A stretch of 64,000 nt of DNA, taken from NCBI GenBank assembly GCA_965202735.1, contig OZ241844.1:1116001-1180000 (forward strand). The letters are read 5' to 3'. The position numbers and the translations under genes were made by a program. Below, piece after piece: positions 54,722 to 64,000 of this stretch; positions within the stretch are counted from its first letter, which is position 1, and every line of letters starts with the position of its first letter. The notes below the pieces were generated by a model, which searched no databases, was not told the DNA's origin, and saw nothing but the letters and a program-made list of their open reading frames with translations. The stretch comes from HK1 sp965202735. Its GTDB lineage: Bacteria; Pseudomonadota; Gammaproteobacteria; HK1.

Positions 54722-55639
54722 CGCGTAGACCTCGGCGAGTATCTCGCCGGCGCCCTGCGCCAGCACCGCGGACGCGGCCTCCGCGCCCAGCGCCTCCGCC
54801 TCCCGCGCGCTGCCGTCGACCCGGGAGCGCAGGACCCGTGCGCCATCGAGGCTCGCGACCAGCCCGCTGAGACGCATCGCTCCGCCCTCGACCGCCGCGT
54901 AGGACGCGATCGGCACCTGGCATCCTCCCTCCAGCCTTCGGTTGAAGGCGCGTTCGGCGAGCACGCACGCCGTGCTCGGGGCGCAGGCGAGCGGCGCGAC
55001 GAGAGACTCCGCCCATGTGTCCCCGCGACGGCACTCGACGCCGAGCGCGCCCTGCCCCGCCGCGGGCAGCATCGTCGCCACGTCGAGCGCCTCGGTCACC
55101 CGCGCCGCGTGCCCTCCGCGCTCCAGGCCGGAGACGGCGAGAACGATCGCGTCGAAGTCGCCGTCGTCGAGACGCCGCAGGCGAGTGTCGACGCCTCCGC
55201 GCAGGTTCTCGATACGCAGATCCGGGCGCCGGGCGGCGAGCTGGCACCGGCGGCGCAAGCTCGAAGTGCCGACCGTCGCCCCGGACGGGAGCGCGTCGAG
55301 CCCGGCGAAGCGGACCGAGACGAGCGCGTCGCGCGGGTCCGCGCGGGCCATGACGACCGGCAGGTGCAGCTCCGGCGGCAGCTCCACCGGAACGTCCTTC
55401 ATCGAGTGCACCGCGATGTCGGCGCGGCCGTCGAGCAGCGCGAGCTCCAGCTCCTTGATGAAGAGCCCCTTGCCTCCGACCTTCGCGAGCGGCGCGTCGA
55501 GCATCCGGTCGCCGCTGGTGCGCATCGCCACCAGCTCGACCCCGAGTCCGGGATGCCGTGCGCGCAGCTCGCCGGCGACATGCCCGGCCTGCCACAGCGC
55601 GAGCGGGCTTCGTCGGGTCGCGATTCTCAATTCCGGCAT
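54707..55639 (-). CDS. hemC: Hydroxymethylbilane synthase
   Basis: A 310-residue porphobilinogen deaminase. LRIATRRSPLALWQAGHV, MRTSGDRMLDAPLAKVGGKG, HSMKDVP (catalytic D82), GTSSLRRRCQL, ENLRGGVDTRLRRL and the cofactor-binding cysteine C240 in RRLEGGCQVPIA are all present. It joins four porphobilinogen units. It leads a likely operon hemC-hemD-ptsH-ptsI-polA. C120 copy 4 lies 108 bp before its start. Confidence 0.96.
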   Translation of the reverse strand: MPELRIATRRSPLALWQAGHVAGELRARHPGLGVELVAMRTSGDRMLDAPLAKVGGKGLFIKELELALLDGRADIAVHSMKDVPVELPPELHLPVVMARADPRDALVSVRFAGLDALPSGATVGTSSLRRRCQLAARRPDLRIENLRGGVDTRLRRLDDGDFDAIVLAVSGLERGGHAARVTEALDVATMLPAAGQGALGVECRRGDTWAESLVAPLACAPSTACVLAERAFNRRLEGGCQVPIASYAAVEGGAMRLSGLVASLDGARVLRSRVDGSAREAEALGAEAASAVLAQGAGEILAEVYAMAGL

Positions 55640-56089
55640 CGCGGCTCGAGCCTCGATGGTCCTGCGCGCGACTGACGCGGGCCGCGCGCTCTCGTCCCAA
55701 TGCTAAGGCGCGGCTCGAACCGGGCGCAAACCGGTCTCCAGCCCAGCAGCCATTCCCGCCAGGCGGGAACAGGCCCCTGACATCCCCTCGATTCGACGCC
55801 CTGAAGGTCGAAATCGCACCACGATTCCACCACGGCACGGCCTCTCCGGGCGCTGGCGGGAATTGCTGACCGGACGTACACCCTCCAGCCCGGGCCCCCG
55901 CCCGAACGATTCTCCGGTCCACGGCTGCTCTCCGATTCACGGCCGCGGACGGGAGCCTGTCCAGACCCTCGCTTCGCAAATCGGAGAAGTGCTCGATCCA
56001 GACCCGCGCGCCGGCCTTTGCGCGCGGTGCGTTCGCTGCGATCATCGCACCCTCGGGACGGGCCCGCCGGGATGGACCAGGGAGTCGAA
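55640..56089. other. Divergent hemC/gshB intergenic region with C120 copy 4
   Basis: 450 bp between divergent genes. Besides C120 copy 4 (55747-55868) it holds AATGCTAAGG near 55700, GC-rich sequence, and an AGGGAG ribosome binding site for gshB at ~56079. No gene recognised. Confidence 0.6.
55747..55868 (-). mobile_element. C120 element copy 4
   Basis: 122-bp reverse-oriented copy, CAGCCATTCCCGCC to GGCGGGAATTGCTG. A clear 9-bp flanking duplication is not seen, though ACCGG and CTCCAGCCC words occur on both sides. Sequence is ~85% like copy 3 by eye. Confidence 0.85.
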
Positions 56090-57043
56090 ATGAGCATCGA
56101 GGTCGGCGTCGTGATGGACCCCATCGGCTCCATCAACGTCAGGAAGGACACCACGCTCGCGATGATGCTGGCCGCGCGGCGCCGCGGGTGGGCGCTGCGG
56201 TACATGGAGCTCGGCGACCTGTTCGTCCGCGACGGCGCCGCCCGCGCCCGGATGCGTCCGATCGAGGTGCGCGACGACCCGCGCGACTGGTACACCCTCG
56301 GCGAGCCCCGGACCGCCGCGCTGGCGTCGCTCGACGTCATCCTGATGCGCAAGGACCCCCCCTTCGACATGGAGTTCGTGTACGCGACGTACATTCTGGA
56401 ACGGGCGGAGACGGCCGGCGTGCTCGTGGTCAACAAGCCGCGGAGCCTGCGCGACGCCAACGAGAAGATGTTCACCGCCTGGTTCCCGCAGTGCTGTCCG
56501 CCGACGCTGGTGGCCCGCGAGCACGCGCGCATGCACGCCTTTCTCGACGAGCACCGCGACATCATCGTCAAGCCGCTCGACGGCATGGGTGGCGCGTCGA
56601 TCTTCCGGGTGCGCACGGGCGACCCGAACGTCAACGTCGTGCTCGAGACCCTGACCCGGCGGCAGACCCGCTACGCGATGTGCCAGCGTTACATCCCCGA
56701 GATCCGCGAGGGCGACAGGCGGGTGCTGCTGATCGACGGCGAGCCGGTCGACTACGCGCTGGCGAGGGTGCCGTCGGGCGGCGACGCGCGCGGCAACCTG
56801 GCGGCCGGGGCACGGGGGGTCGGCATGGAGATCACGCCGCGGATGCGCGAGATCGCGGGCGAGGTGGGGCCGGTGCTGCGCGAGAAGGGCCTCGTCTTCG
56901 TCGGCCTCGACGTCATCGGCGACCATCTCACCGAGATCAACGTGACGAGCCCCACGTGCGTTCGCGAGATCGACGCCGCGTTCGGAGTCGACGTCGCCGG
57001 ACAGCTCATGGACGCCATCGAGGCGCGGCTCGCCGCCCGCTGA
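56090..57043 (+). CDS. gshB: Glutathione synthetase
   Basis: A 317-residue ATP-grasp enzyme that adds glycine to gamma-glutamylcysteine. MSIEVGVVMDPIGSINVRKD, DVILMRKDPPFDMEFVYATY, NKPRSLRDANEKMFTAWFP, IIVKPLDGMGGASIFRV and the C-terminal VGLDVIGDHLTEINVTSPTC are GshB signatures. AGGGAG precedes the ATG. YqgE follows on the same strand, a common pairing, but here C120 copy 5 is inserted between. Confidence 0.96.
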   Translation: MSIEVGVVMDPIGSINVRKDTTLAMMLAARRRGWALRYMELGDLFVRDGAARARMRPIEVRDDPRDWYTLGEPRTAALASLDVILMRKDPPFDMEFVYATYILERAETAGVLVVNKPRSLRDANEKMFTAWFPQCCPPTLVAREHARMHAFLDEHRDIIVKPLDGMGGASIFRVRTGDPNVNVVLETLTRRQTRYAMCQRYIPEIREGDRRVLLIDGEPVDYALARVPSGGDARGNLAAGARGVGMEITPRMREIAGEVGPVLREKGLVFVGLDVIGDHLTEINVTSPTCVREIDAAFGVDVAGQLMDAIEARLAAR

Positions 57044-57102
57044 GGACCGGCCCCACCGCCCGCCGACGCATGTCCGGACCGCGAAAGGCGAAGCGAAAGG
57101 CG

Positions 57103-57221
57103 GCGATTCCCGCCAGCGCCCGGAGAGGCCGTGCCGCGATGGGATTCCGGCGCAATTCCGGCCATCAGGCGTCCGGTCGAGGGGATTTCGAGGGCCTGTT
57201 CCCGCCTGGCGGGAATTGCTG
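57103..57221 (+). mobile_element. C120 element copy 5 between gshB and yqgE
   Basis: Forward copy, ~119 bp, GCGATTCCCGCCAGCGCCCG to GGCGGGAATTGCTG, flanked by an exact 11-bp direct repeat AGCGAAAGGCG (57092-57102 and 57222-57232). It lies inside what is normally a tight operon. Confidence 0.85.
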
Positions 57222-57264
57222 AGCGAAAGGCGAAGCGCTTGTCGCGGCCGCGCACCCTGCGATA

Positions 57265-57825
57265 ATGGCCCGCATGGACCTCACCAACCAGTTCCTCATC
57301 GCGATGCCGAGCCTCGCCGACCCGAACTTCCACCGGACGGTGACGCTGATGTGCGCGCACAGCGAGGAAGGGGCGATGGGCATCGTCATCAACCGCCCGC
57401 TCGACCTCAGGCTCACCGCCGTCCTCGACCACATGAACATCGAGGCGACCTCCCCCGACGCCGAGCGGATTCCGGTGGTCCAGGGCGGCCCCGTGCAGCG
57501 CGAGCGCGGATTCGTCATTCACCATCCGCCGGGACAGTGGGACGCGGTGCTCACGGTCGGGGAAGAGATCGGCATCGCGACCTCGAAGGACATCCTGTCG
57601 GCCATGGCCGAGGGCCGGGGCCCGGAGCGGGCCGTCATCGCGCTCGGCTATGCGGGCTGGGAAGCGGGGCAGCTCGAGCAGGAGGTACGGCAGAACGCGT
57701 GGCTGAGCGGGCCGGCGGACTCGCGCATCATATTCGACACCCCCTACGAAGACCGGTGGTCTTCGGCCGCGCGCCTGCTCGGCGTCGACCCGAACCTCCT
57801 GTCCGGCGACGCGGGCCACGCCTGA
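57265..57825 (+). CDS. yqgE: YqgE/AlgH (UPF0301) family protein
   Basis: A 186-residue UPF0301 protein: LTNQFLIAMPSLADPNFHRT, GAMGIVINRPLDLRL, VVQGGPVQRERGFVIH, ALGYAGWEAGQLEQEVRQNA+WL. Function is not settled; AlgH influences alginate regulation in Pseudomonas. ATG at 57265 (MARMDL) or 57274 (MDLTNQ); the second is the common family start. It follows gshB. Confidence 0.93.
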   Translation: MARMDLTNQFLIAMPSLADPNFHRTVTLMCAHSEEGAMGIVINRPLDLRLTAVLDHMNIEATSPDAERIPVVQGGPVQRERGFVIHHPPGQWDAVLTVGEEIGIATSKDILSAMAEGRGPERAVIALGYAGWEAGQLEQEVRQNAWLSGPADSRIIFDTPYEDRWSSAARLLGVDPNLLSGDAGHA

Positions 57826-57857
57826 GCCGGACATCGGCTCCGCCGGCTGTCGGGGGC

Positions 57858-57958
57858 CGCCCGCGCGGAAGCGGCCCGCGCGATCATCGGGGCCGGCCCC
57901 GGAGGAACCGGCCACCCGCCGCCGGGGATCGCCCGCGCGGAAGCGGCCCGCGCGATCA
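57858..57958. repeat. 29-bp direct repeats downstream of yqgE
   Basis: CGCCCGCGCGGAAGCGGCCC, then GCGCGATCA, at 57858-57886 and 57930-57958 (72-bp period). The unit is partly self-complementary and might form hairpins after the yqgE stop codon. Confidence 0.85.
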
Positions 57959-58025
57959 CCCCGCGCCGGGACGCTTCCGGCTACACTCCGGCACTCGCTC
58001 CCCGCCCACATGAGGACCCAGCGCG

Positions 58026-58316
58026 ATGAGCAAGATCTGTCTGGTGGTGGATTTCACCGTCAAGCCGGGAACGAAGGCGCAGTTCCTGGACATCATCGGG
58101 GAGCACGCCGCGAAGACCCTCGCCGGTGAAGAAGGGTGTCTCCAGTTCGAGGTGTGCGACCCGGTGGAAGGCGGGAACCGCGTCTTCCTCTACGAGATGT
58201 ACGCCGACGACGCCGCGTTCGAGGTCCACAAGGCGTCCCCGACGCTCGCCCGGACCCGCGGGCGCTACGCGGACCTCGTCGAGTCGCGCGACATCCACGT
58301 CTGCAACGTCCTGTGA
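58026..58316 (+). CDS. Antibiotic-biosynthesis-monooxygenase (ABM) family protein
   Basis: A 96-residue dimeric alpha/beta barrel protein: CLVVDFTVKPGTKAQFLDII, CLQFEVCDP and RVFLYEMYADDAAFEVHKAS. This is the putative quinol monooxygenase (YgiN/Lsr-like) pattern. The GST gene starts 18 bp later, so they are probably co-expressed, perhaps in oxidative or electrophile stress. No cofactor motif is expected in this family. Confidence 0.88.
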   Translation: MSKICLVVDFTVKPGTKAQFLDIIGEHAAKTLAGEEGCLQFEVCDPVEGGNRVFLYEMYADDAAFEVHKASPTLARTRGRYADLVESRDIHVCNVL

Positions 58317-58333
58317 GCAGGGGGAAGGCCGCG

Positions 58334-58945
58334 ATGATCAGGCTCTACGGCATGGCGCTCTCGGGCAACGCCTACAAGGTGCGGCTGCTCCTCGAGCTGC
58401 TCGGGCTCGAGTACGAGGAGGTCCCCGTCAACCTCCGCGCGGGGGAGAACCGGACCGAGGCGTTCCTCGCGCTGAACCCGCGCGGACAGATTCCGACTCT
58501 GGTCGACGGCGAGGTCACGGTGTGGGACTCCCAGGCGATCCTCGTCTACCTCGCCCGGCGCTACGGCGAGGCGTGGCTGCCGACGGAGCCGGCGCCCATG
58601 GCCGAGGTGATGCAGTGGCTCGCGGTGGCGGAGAACGAGCTGCTGTTCGGTCTCGCGCGCGCCCGCGCGGTCCTGTTCTTCGGCCGCGACTTCGACCTCG
58701 CGTCGTGCCAGGCGTACGGACGCGCCGGCCTGGAGGTGCTGGAGCGGCGGCTCGCGGGACACGAATGGCTCGCGGCCGGCAGGCCGACGATCGCGGACAT
58801 CGCCTGCATGCCCTACGTCGCGCTCTCCCACATGGGCGAGGTTCCCCTCGACGACTTCCCGTCGGTCCGCGCGTGGATCGACCGGGTCCGCGCCCTGCCC
58901 GGCTTCATCGCGATGGATGGGATCGGAGGCCGGTCCGAAACGTAG
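58334..58945 (+). CDS. Glutathione S-transferase family protein
   Basis: A 203-residue GST. The N-terminal thioredoxin-like domain has MIRLYGMALSGNAYKVRLLL (S10 as likely activating residue), LNPRGQIPTLVDG with the cis-proline and WDSQAILVYLARRYG. The C-terminal helical domain has GRPTIADIACMPYVAL. The gene sits near gshB. Its last ~17 codons lie in the first unit of a 121-bp triplication. Confidence 0.9.
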   Translation: MIRLYGMALSGNAYKVRLLLELLGLEYEEVPVNLRAGENRTEAFLALNPRGQIPTLVDGEVTVWDSQAILVYLARRYGEAWLPTEPAPMAEVMQWLAVAENELLFGLARARAVLFFGRDFDLASCQAYGRAGLEVLERRLAGHEWLAAGRPTIADIACMPYVALSHMGEVPLDDFPSVRAWIDRVRALPGFIAMDGIGGRSET

Positions 58946-59257
58946 GACGGTGAGCGAAACAAGGCTGCCGGCCGTCCCCGGAGGAGCGCCGCTCTCGCAG
59001 GAGGGCGCGCACGATCTGCCCGGCTTCATCGCGATGGATGGGGTCGGAGGCCGGTCCGAAACGCAGGACGGTGAGCGAAACAAGGCTGCCGGCCGTCCCC
59101 GGAGGAGCGCCGCTCTCGCAGGAGGGCGCGCACGATCTGCCCGGCTTCATCGCGATGGATGGGGTCGGAGGCCGGTCCGAAACGCAGGACGGTGAGCGAA
59201 ACAAGGCTGCCGGCCGTCCCCGGAGGGGCTCCGCTCTCGCAGGAGGGCGCGCACGAT
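58895..59257. repeat. 121-bp tandem triplication of the GST 3' end
   Basis: Three units start at 58895, 59016 and 59137 with CTGCCCGGCTTCATCGCGAT, each 121 bp long and nearly identical, the last ending at 59257. The first includes the end of the GST gene (LPGFIAMDG..GGRSET, stop). Units two and three repeat the coding end without a gene in front. Confidence 0.95.
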
Positions 59258-59301
59258 ACACGGCAGGGTGATTCTTGCCGGCGCCCGCAGGCCCGCCGGC
59301 G

Positions 59302-60981
<1,680 letters not shown>

Positions 60982-61372
60982 GATGCCGGTCCTCCCGCCC
61001 CGGCCGGAATCGGGCCCGCCGGGATCGGTGCGATGCTCCGTCCGAGTATAGTGGCTTCGACCCCGAGGTCGAGTCCGGCGCCCACCCGGCAGCGATTCCC
61101 GCCAGGCGGGAGCAGGCCCCTGAAATCCCCTCGACTCGACGCCCTGAAGGTCGAAACCGCACCCGGATTCCGCCATGGTACGGCCTCTTCCGGGCGCTGG
61201 CGGGAATCGCTGGCTTCAGTGGAGCTGCCCCGCTTCCGCGGACGGTTCATCGCCTGGGGCGCAATCGGCCTGTCGGCATCTCCTCTCGAAGTGGACCGGT
61301 GATCGGTGGCCGAGGCGAGAGAAGCGAACGACGAGTGGGCGGTGCGGACGGAGCCGCGGCCGGACCGCGAGC
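60982..61372. other. Intergenic region with C120 copy 6
   Basis: Upstream of the ligase gene. It holds AGTATAGTGG at ~61046 (a possible minus-strand promoter element), C120 copy 6 and ~160 bp of further sequence in which no gene was recognised. Confidence 0.5.
61090..61212 (-). mobile_element. C120 element copy 6
   Basis: 123-bp reverse-oriented copy from CAGCGATTCCCGCC to GGCGGGAATCGCTG. No flanking duplication seen (GCCCACCCGG against GCTTCAGTGG), so one flank may have been rearranged. Confidence 0.85.
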
Positions 61373-61816
61373 TCAGGACGACGGACCCAGCGGCCGGTCG
61401 ACCACCCACAGGTACCCGTCCGGGTCGAGGATGAACACCTCGCGCACTCCGTGCGGCTTGTCCATCGAGCCCGCGAGCACCACGTCCCCGCGTCGCCGCG
61501 CCGCCGCCTCGGCCGCGTCGGGGTCGGTGTCGTGGATGCGGATCTCGGCTCCGATGCCGCGTGGGTCACCGGCCGCGAGGCTCCCGTGGAGCGGATGGTC
61601 CCGATAGGTGTGATCGGCGTGGAGCATCCACTCCGAGGGACCGTGGCGCAGCACCGCGAAGTCGGGGTCGCGGTACACCGCCTCGGCTCCCAGGACCTCG
61701 AGGGCGAACACGAGCGCCCGTTCGACGTCCCGGACGAGGAGGTTGATGGTGAGGCCGCGCAGCGATCGGCCGTACTCGCCGGCCGACATCCAGGGGTCGC
61801 CCTGGCGGAGCTTCAT
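61373..61816 (-). CDS. VOC (glyoxalase/dioxygenase-fold) family protein
   Basis: A 147-residue single VOC module: LTINLLVRDVERALVFALEV, FAVLRHGPSEWMLHADHTY and REVFILDPDGYLWVVDRPLG. His and Glu metal positions are only partly clear, so enzyme activity is uncertain. Members are glyoxalase-like lyases, dioxygenases or resistance proteins. Confidence 0.82.
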   Translation of the reverse strand: MKLRQGDPWMSAGEYGRSLRGLTINLLVRDVERALVFALEVLGAEAVYRDPDFAVLRHGPSEWMLHADHTYRDHPLHGSLAAGDPRGIGAEIRIHDTDPDAAEAAARRRGDVVLAGSMDKPHGVREVFILDPDGYLWVVDRPLGPSS

Positions 61817-62134
61817 CGGAGAGGGCCCGTCCGGACACGTGAGAACACCCTATCGGATGGATGCGCTCCGGGACAGAGTTGCAAAGCAGGTTGCGAAACG
61901 CACGGACCAGGGTTGATTCGTTCTCCGATCCTCTCCGGTCGATTCAATGAGTGGTCTCCATCGAGACTCCCTTCACCCGGAATTCCCGCCCGCCGAAGAG
62001 AGTGCCGTGCATCCGGGAGCCGCGCTGTCCAGAGCGTTCAGAGACGCGCGAGAACAACTCTGCCCCGGTGTGCGGGCTGCGCGAAACCCCGTTCGCTGAG
62101 CCCCCCGGCGAGCGCCCGCCGCACCGCGGGCGGC
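61817..62134. other. 318-bp region without a recognised gene
   Basis: Contains a short minus-strand frame (MHGTLFGGREFRVKGVSMET, stop at ~61948) that I cannot assign, and an inverted repeat GCCGCCCGCGGTGCGGCGGGC-like near 62113-62133 just after the Ldh2 stop codon, which could form a terminator stem. Confidence 0.35.
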
Positions 62135-63157
62135 TCAGCCGTCGATGTACTTCCGCAGCGTGTCGTGCAGCGACCTCGGGATGGTGATGCCTTCGGTCGG
62201 GGTGCGTTCCCGCGCCCGGTACCTGCGGTCCGACGGCAGCCGGGTCCCGTCCTGCTCCAGGATCCTGGCGAAGAGCTTCTCCGCGTGTGCGAGCTGGGCG
62301 TCGCGGTCGCCGTCGCCCACGCAGCGCGCGGGGTCGATCGCGATCATGAGCTCGCCGCCGAAGGGCGCGCCGACCCCGGCGGTGTCCGCCTCGCTCGCCT
62401 CGAAGCTGAAGACGTCGCCGACCAGGGCGCCCGCGAGCAGCTCGACCATCAGCGCGATGGCGGCGCCCTTGTAGCCCCCGAAGGGGAGCTGGGCGCCGGC
62501 CAGCGCGGTGGCGGGGTCGGTGGTCGGCTCGCCGTCGGGGCCGATGGCCCAGCCCTCGGGGATGGGCTTGCCGTCGCGCAGGTGGATCTGGATCTCGCCG
62601 CGGGCGCTGGCGCTCGACGCCTGGTCGAAGACGAGCGGCGGGTGCCCCGCCCGGGGCCAGGCGAACGCCATCGGGTTGGTGCCGTAGACGGGCCTGGTGC
62701 CGCCGGCCGGCGCGACGTAGCGGAACGCGGCGGTGAACGCGAAGGCGACGAGCCCGCGCCCGGCGAGCCGCTCGACCTCCGGCCAGAGCGCGGCGACGTT
62801 GTACGCGTTCACGATGCAGAGCGCCGCGATGCCGAGCTCTCGGGCACGCCGCTCCAGGGGGCCGGCCGCGCGCTGCAGCGTGAGGGGCGCGAAGCCGAAG
62901 TGCGCATCGGCCCGCAGCACCGCGGGCGCAAGATCCTTCAGCGTGGGCTCCGCGTCGGGCGAGACGTCCGCCTCCAGCAGCGCCTTCACGTAGAACGGGA
63001 TGCGGAACAGGCCGTGCGAGGTGCACTCGTCGCGTTCCGCCGCGGTAACGGTGTCGGCGATGGCCCGCGCATGCGGCTCCGAGTACCCCTGGGCGCGGAG
63101 CGCCTCGGTCGCGAGCCGGTGCGCCTCGTCGAGGGTCAGATGGACACGGTCGTTCAC
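62135..63157 (-). CDS. Ldh2-family (malate/L-lactate dehydrogenase type) oxidoreductase
   Basis: A 340-residue NAD(P)-dependent 2-keto-acid/2-imino-acid reductase of the MDH2/LDH2 fold. Motifs: ERDECTSHGLFRIPFYVKAL with catalytic H48, ADAHFGFAPLTLQRAA, YGTNPMAFAWPR, QLPFGGYKGAAIALMVELLA and VGDGDRDAQL. GTG start with AGGGGAC upstream. Related enzymes reduce delta-1-piperideine-2-carboxylate, oxidise malate/sulfolactate or ureidoglycolate; I cannot choose. The length is typical. Confidence 0.9.
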   Translation of the reverse strand: MNDRVHLTLDEAHRLATEALRAQGYSEPHARAIADTVTAAERDECTSHGLFRIPFYVKALLEADVSPDAEPTLKDLAPAVLRADAHFGFAPLTLQRAAGPLERRARELGIAALCIVNAYNVAALWPEVERLAGRGLVAFAFTAAFRYVAPAGGTRPVYGTNPMAFAWPRAGHPPLVFDQASSASARGEIQIHLRDGKPIPEGWAIGPDGEPTTDPATALAGAQLPFGGYKGAAIALMVELLAGALVGDVFSFEASEADTAGVGAPFGGELMIAIDPARCVGDGDRDAQLAHAEKLFARILEQDGTRLPSDRRYRARERTPTEGITIPRSLHDTLRKYIDG

Positions 63158-63724
63158 GGCGGGTCCCCTGCGTCTTCCGAGTGGCCGGGCATTCCATATA
63201 CTGGCTCGCCGCCGGCCGCGCAACCCGGGGCGGCGCCGGGGCGGTGCCGGCAGGACCCTGATGGAGAGTCCCCCGGGGAGCGCCGGGCGGCGTTGCGCAG
63301 CACTTCCCGGACGTGGAAATGATCCTCCGCCATGCGCGCCCTGCAAGTCCGGCACTCCCTTGCCAGCAATTCCCGCCAGCGCCCGGAGAGGCTGTGCCGT
63401 GGCGGGATTCCGGCGCGATTTCGACCCTGGGGGGCCGGGTCGAGGGGAATTCAGGAGCATGTCTCCGCCTGGCGGGAATTGCTGCTCCCTTGCGCGCCTT
63501 GCAAGTCCGGTATTCCGGCACTGCCGGATGCTCCGGCGGGACACGCAAGGACGGGACTGTGCTCGAAGTAAAGTTGCCGGCTGCACCCGGAAGGGAGCCC
63601 GTTCTTGCGGAGTGGTGCGCTCGACACGCGGCGAGGCAATTCTCGTCAGCGTCCGGGCGTGGAGATCGACTGAAATCGTGCCGGGCGGGCCCGAAGTCGA
63701 TACGGGCCGGATGGGAGAGATGAG
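63158..63724. other. Intergenic region with C120 copy 7 and a decayed C120-like end
   Basis: C120 copy 7 occupies 63364-63484. Around it the word GCGCGCC(C/T)TGCAAGTCCGG occurs twice (63334, 63492). At ~63637 GCAATTCTCGTCAGCGTCCG resembles a mutated left end of C120. No gene before 63725. Confidence 0.5.
63364..63484 (+). mobile_element. C120 element copy 7, perfect 9-bp duplication
   Basis: 121-bp forward copy, CAGCAATTCCCGCCAG to CTGGCGGGAATTGCTG, with perfect 14-16 bp inverted termini. Flanked by the exact 9-bp repeat CTCCCTTGC (63355-63363 and 63485-63493). The clearest copy in the window. Confidence 0.92.
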
Positions 63725-64000
63725 ATGGGACGGATAGTCGTTCAGGCGAAAGTCACCAATCTGTTCGAAGAAGACAAGTCCATACGGTGCGCGATGCTCG
63801 TCGATACCGGGGCGGGAGCGCTGATCCTTCCCATGGCGTGGAAGGAAAGGCTCAGGAAGTTCAAGCGCTCCGAAGCGGTCGAGCTCCAACTGGCCAACCA
63901 GGAAGTACTGCGCGGAGAAGCCTGCTGGCCGGTAGAGATCCGGATCGATGGTTTCCGGCCCGTCTCGAACGAAGTGGTCTTCGTGGACATGGAGTCGGAG
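63725..64000 (+). CDS. Retropepsin-like (clan AA) aspartyl protease, 3' partial
   Basis: An open frame of 92 codons to the window end. It begins MGRIVVQAKVTNLFEEDKSI and has the aspartyl protease motif CAMLVDTGAGALILP (D27-T-G), then a region ALILPMAWKERL as in clan AA single-domain proteases. A GGGAGAGATGAG ribosome binding site precedes the ATG. Bacterial members are short (~120-150 residues) and act as dimers; most are uncharacterised. The end of the gene lies outside the window. Confidence 0.8.
   Translation, partial: MGRIVVQAKVTNLFEEDKSIRCAMLVDTGAGALILPMAWKERLRKFKRSEAVELQLANQEVLRGEACWPVEIRIDGFRPVSNEVVFVDMESE

Noticed and set aside
54400..54846. Longer hemD N-terminus through the 15-bp array
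   Set aside because: The frame is open only because the repeat period is a multiple of three; HemD similarity starts at VRVLVTRPEP.

Overview
The window is very GC-rich, densely coded bacterial DNA. The gene set (polA next to ptsHI and hemCD, amgK-murU cell-wall recycling, gshB-yqgE, a bactofilin, a Bat operon, a tripartite tricarboxylate transporter, choline-sulfatase, benzoate-CoA-ligase-like and CaiB enzymes) fits a proteobacterium, most likely a gammaproteobacterium with a catabolic, possibly host- or marine-associated life style. That placement is inference from gene content; there is no rRNA or tRNA gene in the window to confirm it.

Layout. 1-9.5 kb: end of a PyrK-like reductase, CaiB CoA-transferase, aldehyde dehydrogenase, KDPG-type aldolase, BatA and a BatB-BatC fusion, alpha/beta hydrolase, a dehydrogenase remnant and a DMT exporter. 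9.6-21.9 kb: housekeeping and small conserved genes (SirB1-like, Dtd, cupin, DUF924, MFS, methyltransferase, bactofilin, a glutaredoxin-like/alkyltransferase-like fusion, HAD hydrolase, ComEA-like, MurU-AmgK, PanE). 22-27.2 kb: choline-sulfatase-type sulfatase and a TctC/TctB/TctA uptake system. 27.3-44 kb: an accessory island of defence and toxin genes, many broken: toxin-antitoxin pairs, a 1608-codon type ISP restriction-modification gene split by an IS4-family element, an AlbA_2 protein, a Fic protein with an AbiEi-like N-terminus, a DUF4143 ATPase with an internal deletion, an orphan Dam-like methylase, hisA and a frameshifted hisF beside an IS5-family element. 44.3-48.4 kb: a secreted multi-domain subtilisin/autotransporter with one frameshift. 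48.4-55.6 kb: polA-ptsI-ptsH-hemD-hemC, all on the minus strand. 56-64 kb: gshB, yqgE, a monooxygenase, a GST, a benzoate-CoA-ligase-like enzyme, a VOC protein, an Ldh2-type dehydrogenase and the start of a retropepsin-like gene.

The most distinctive content is small mobile and repeated DNA. (i) Seven full copies of a ~120-bp element (called C120 here) with CAGCAATTCCCGCC termini sit only between genes; five have direct repeats of 8-11 bp on both sides that look like target-site duplications. (ii) Two copies of a 69-bp hairpin element (H69) each have 9-bp flanking duplications. Their stem arms differ by three matched base changes, and one copy has split a tctC pseudogene. (iii) Tandem repeats are unusually common (10, 15, 21, 30, 46, 52 and 121 bp) and some lie in or at the ends of essential genes: seven 30-bp units in frame inside hemD, 15-bp units starting at the hemC stop codon, and a triplicated GST 3' end. 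Gene remnants (zinc-type dehydrogenase, tctC, HigB-type toxin, ppsA, prpF, AlbA_2, DUF4143) suggest a genome in active decay and rearrangement.
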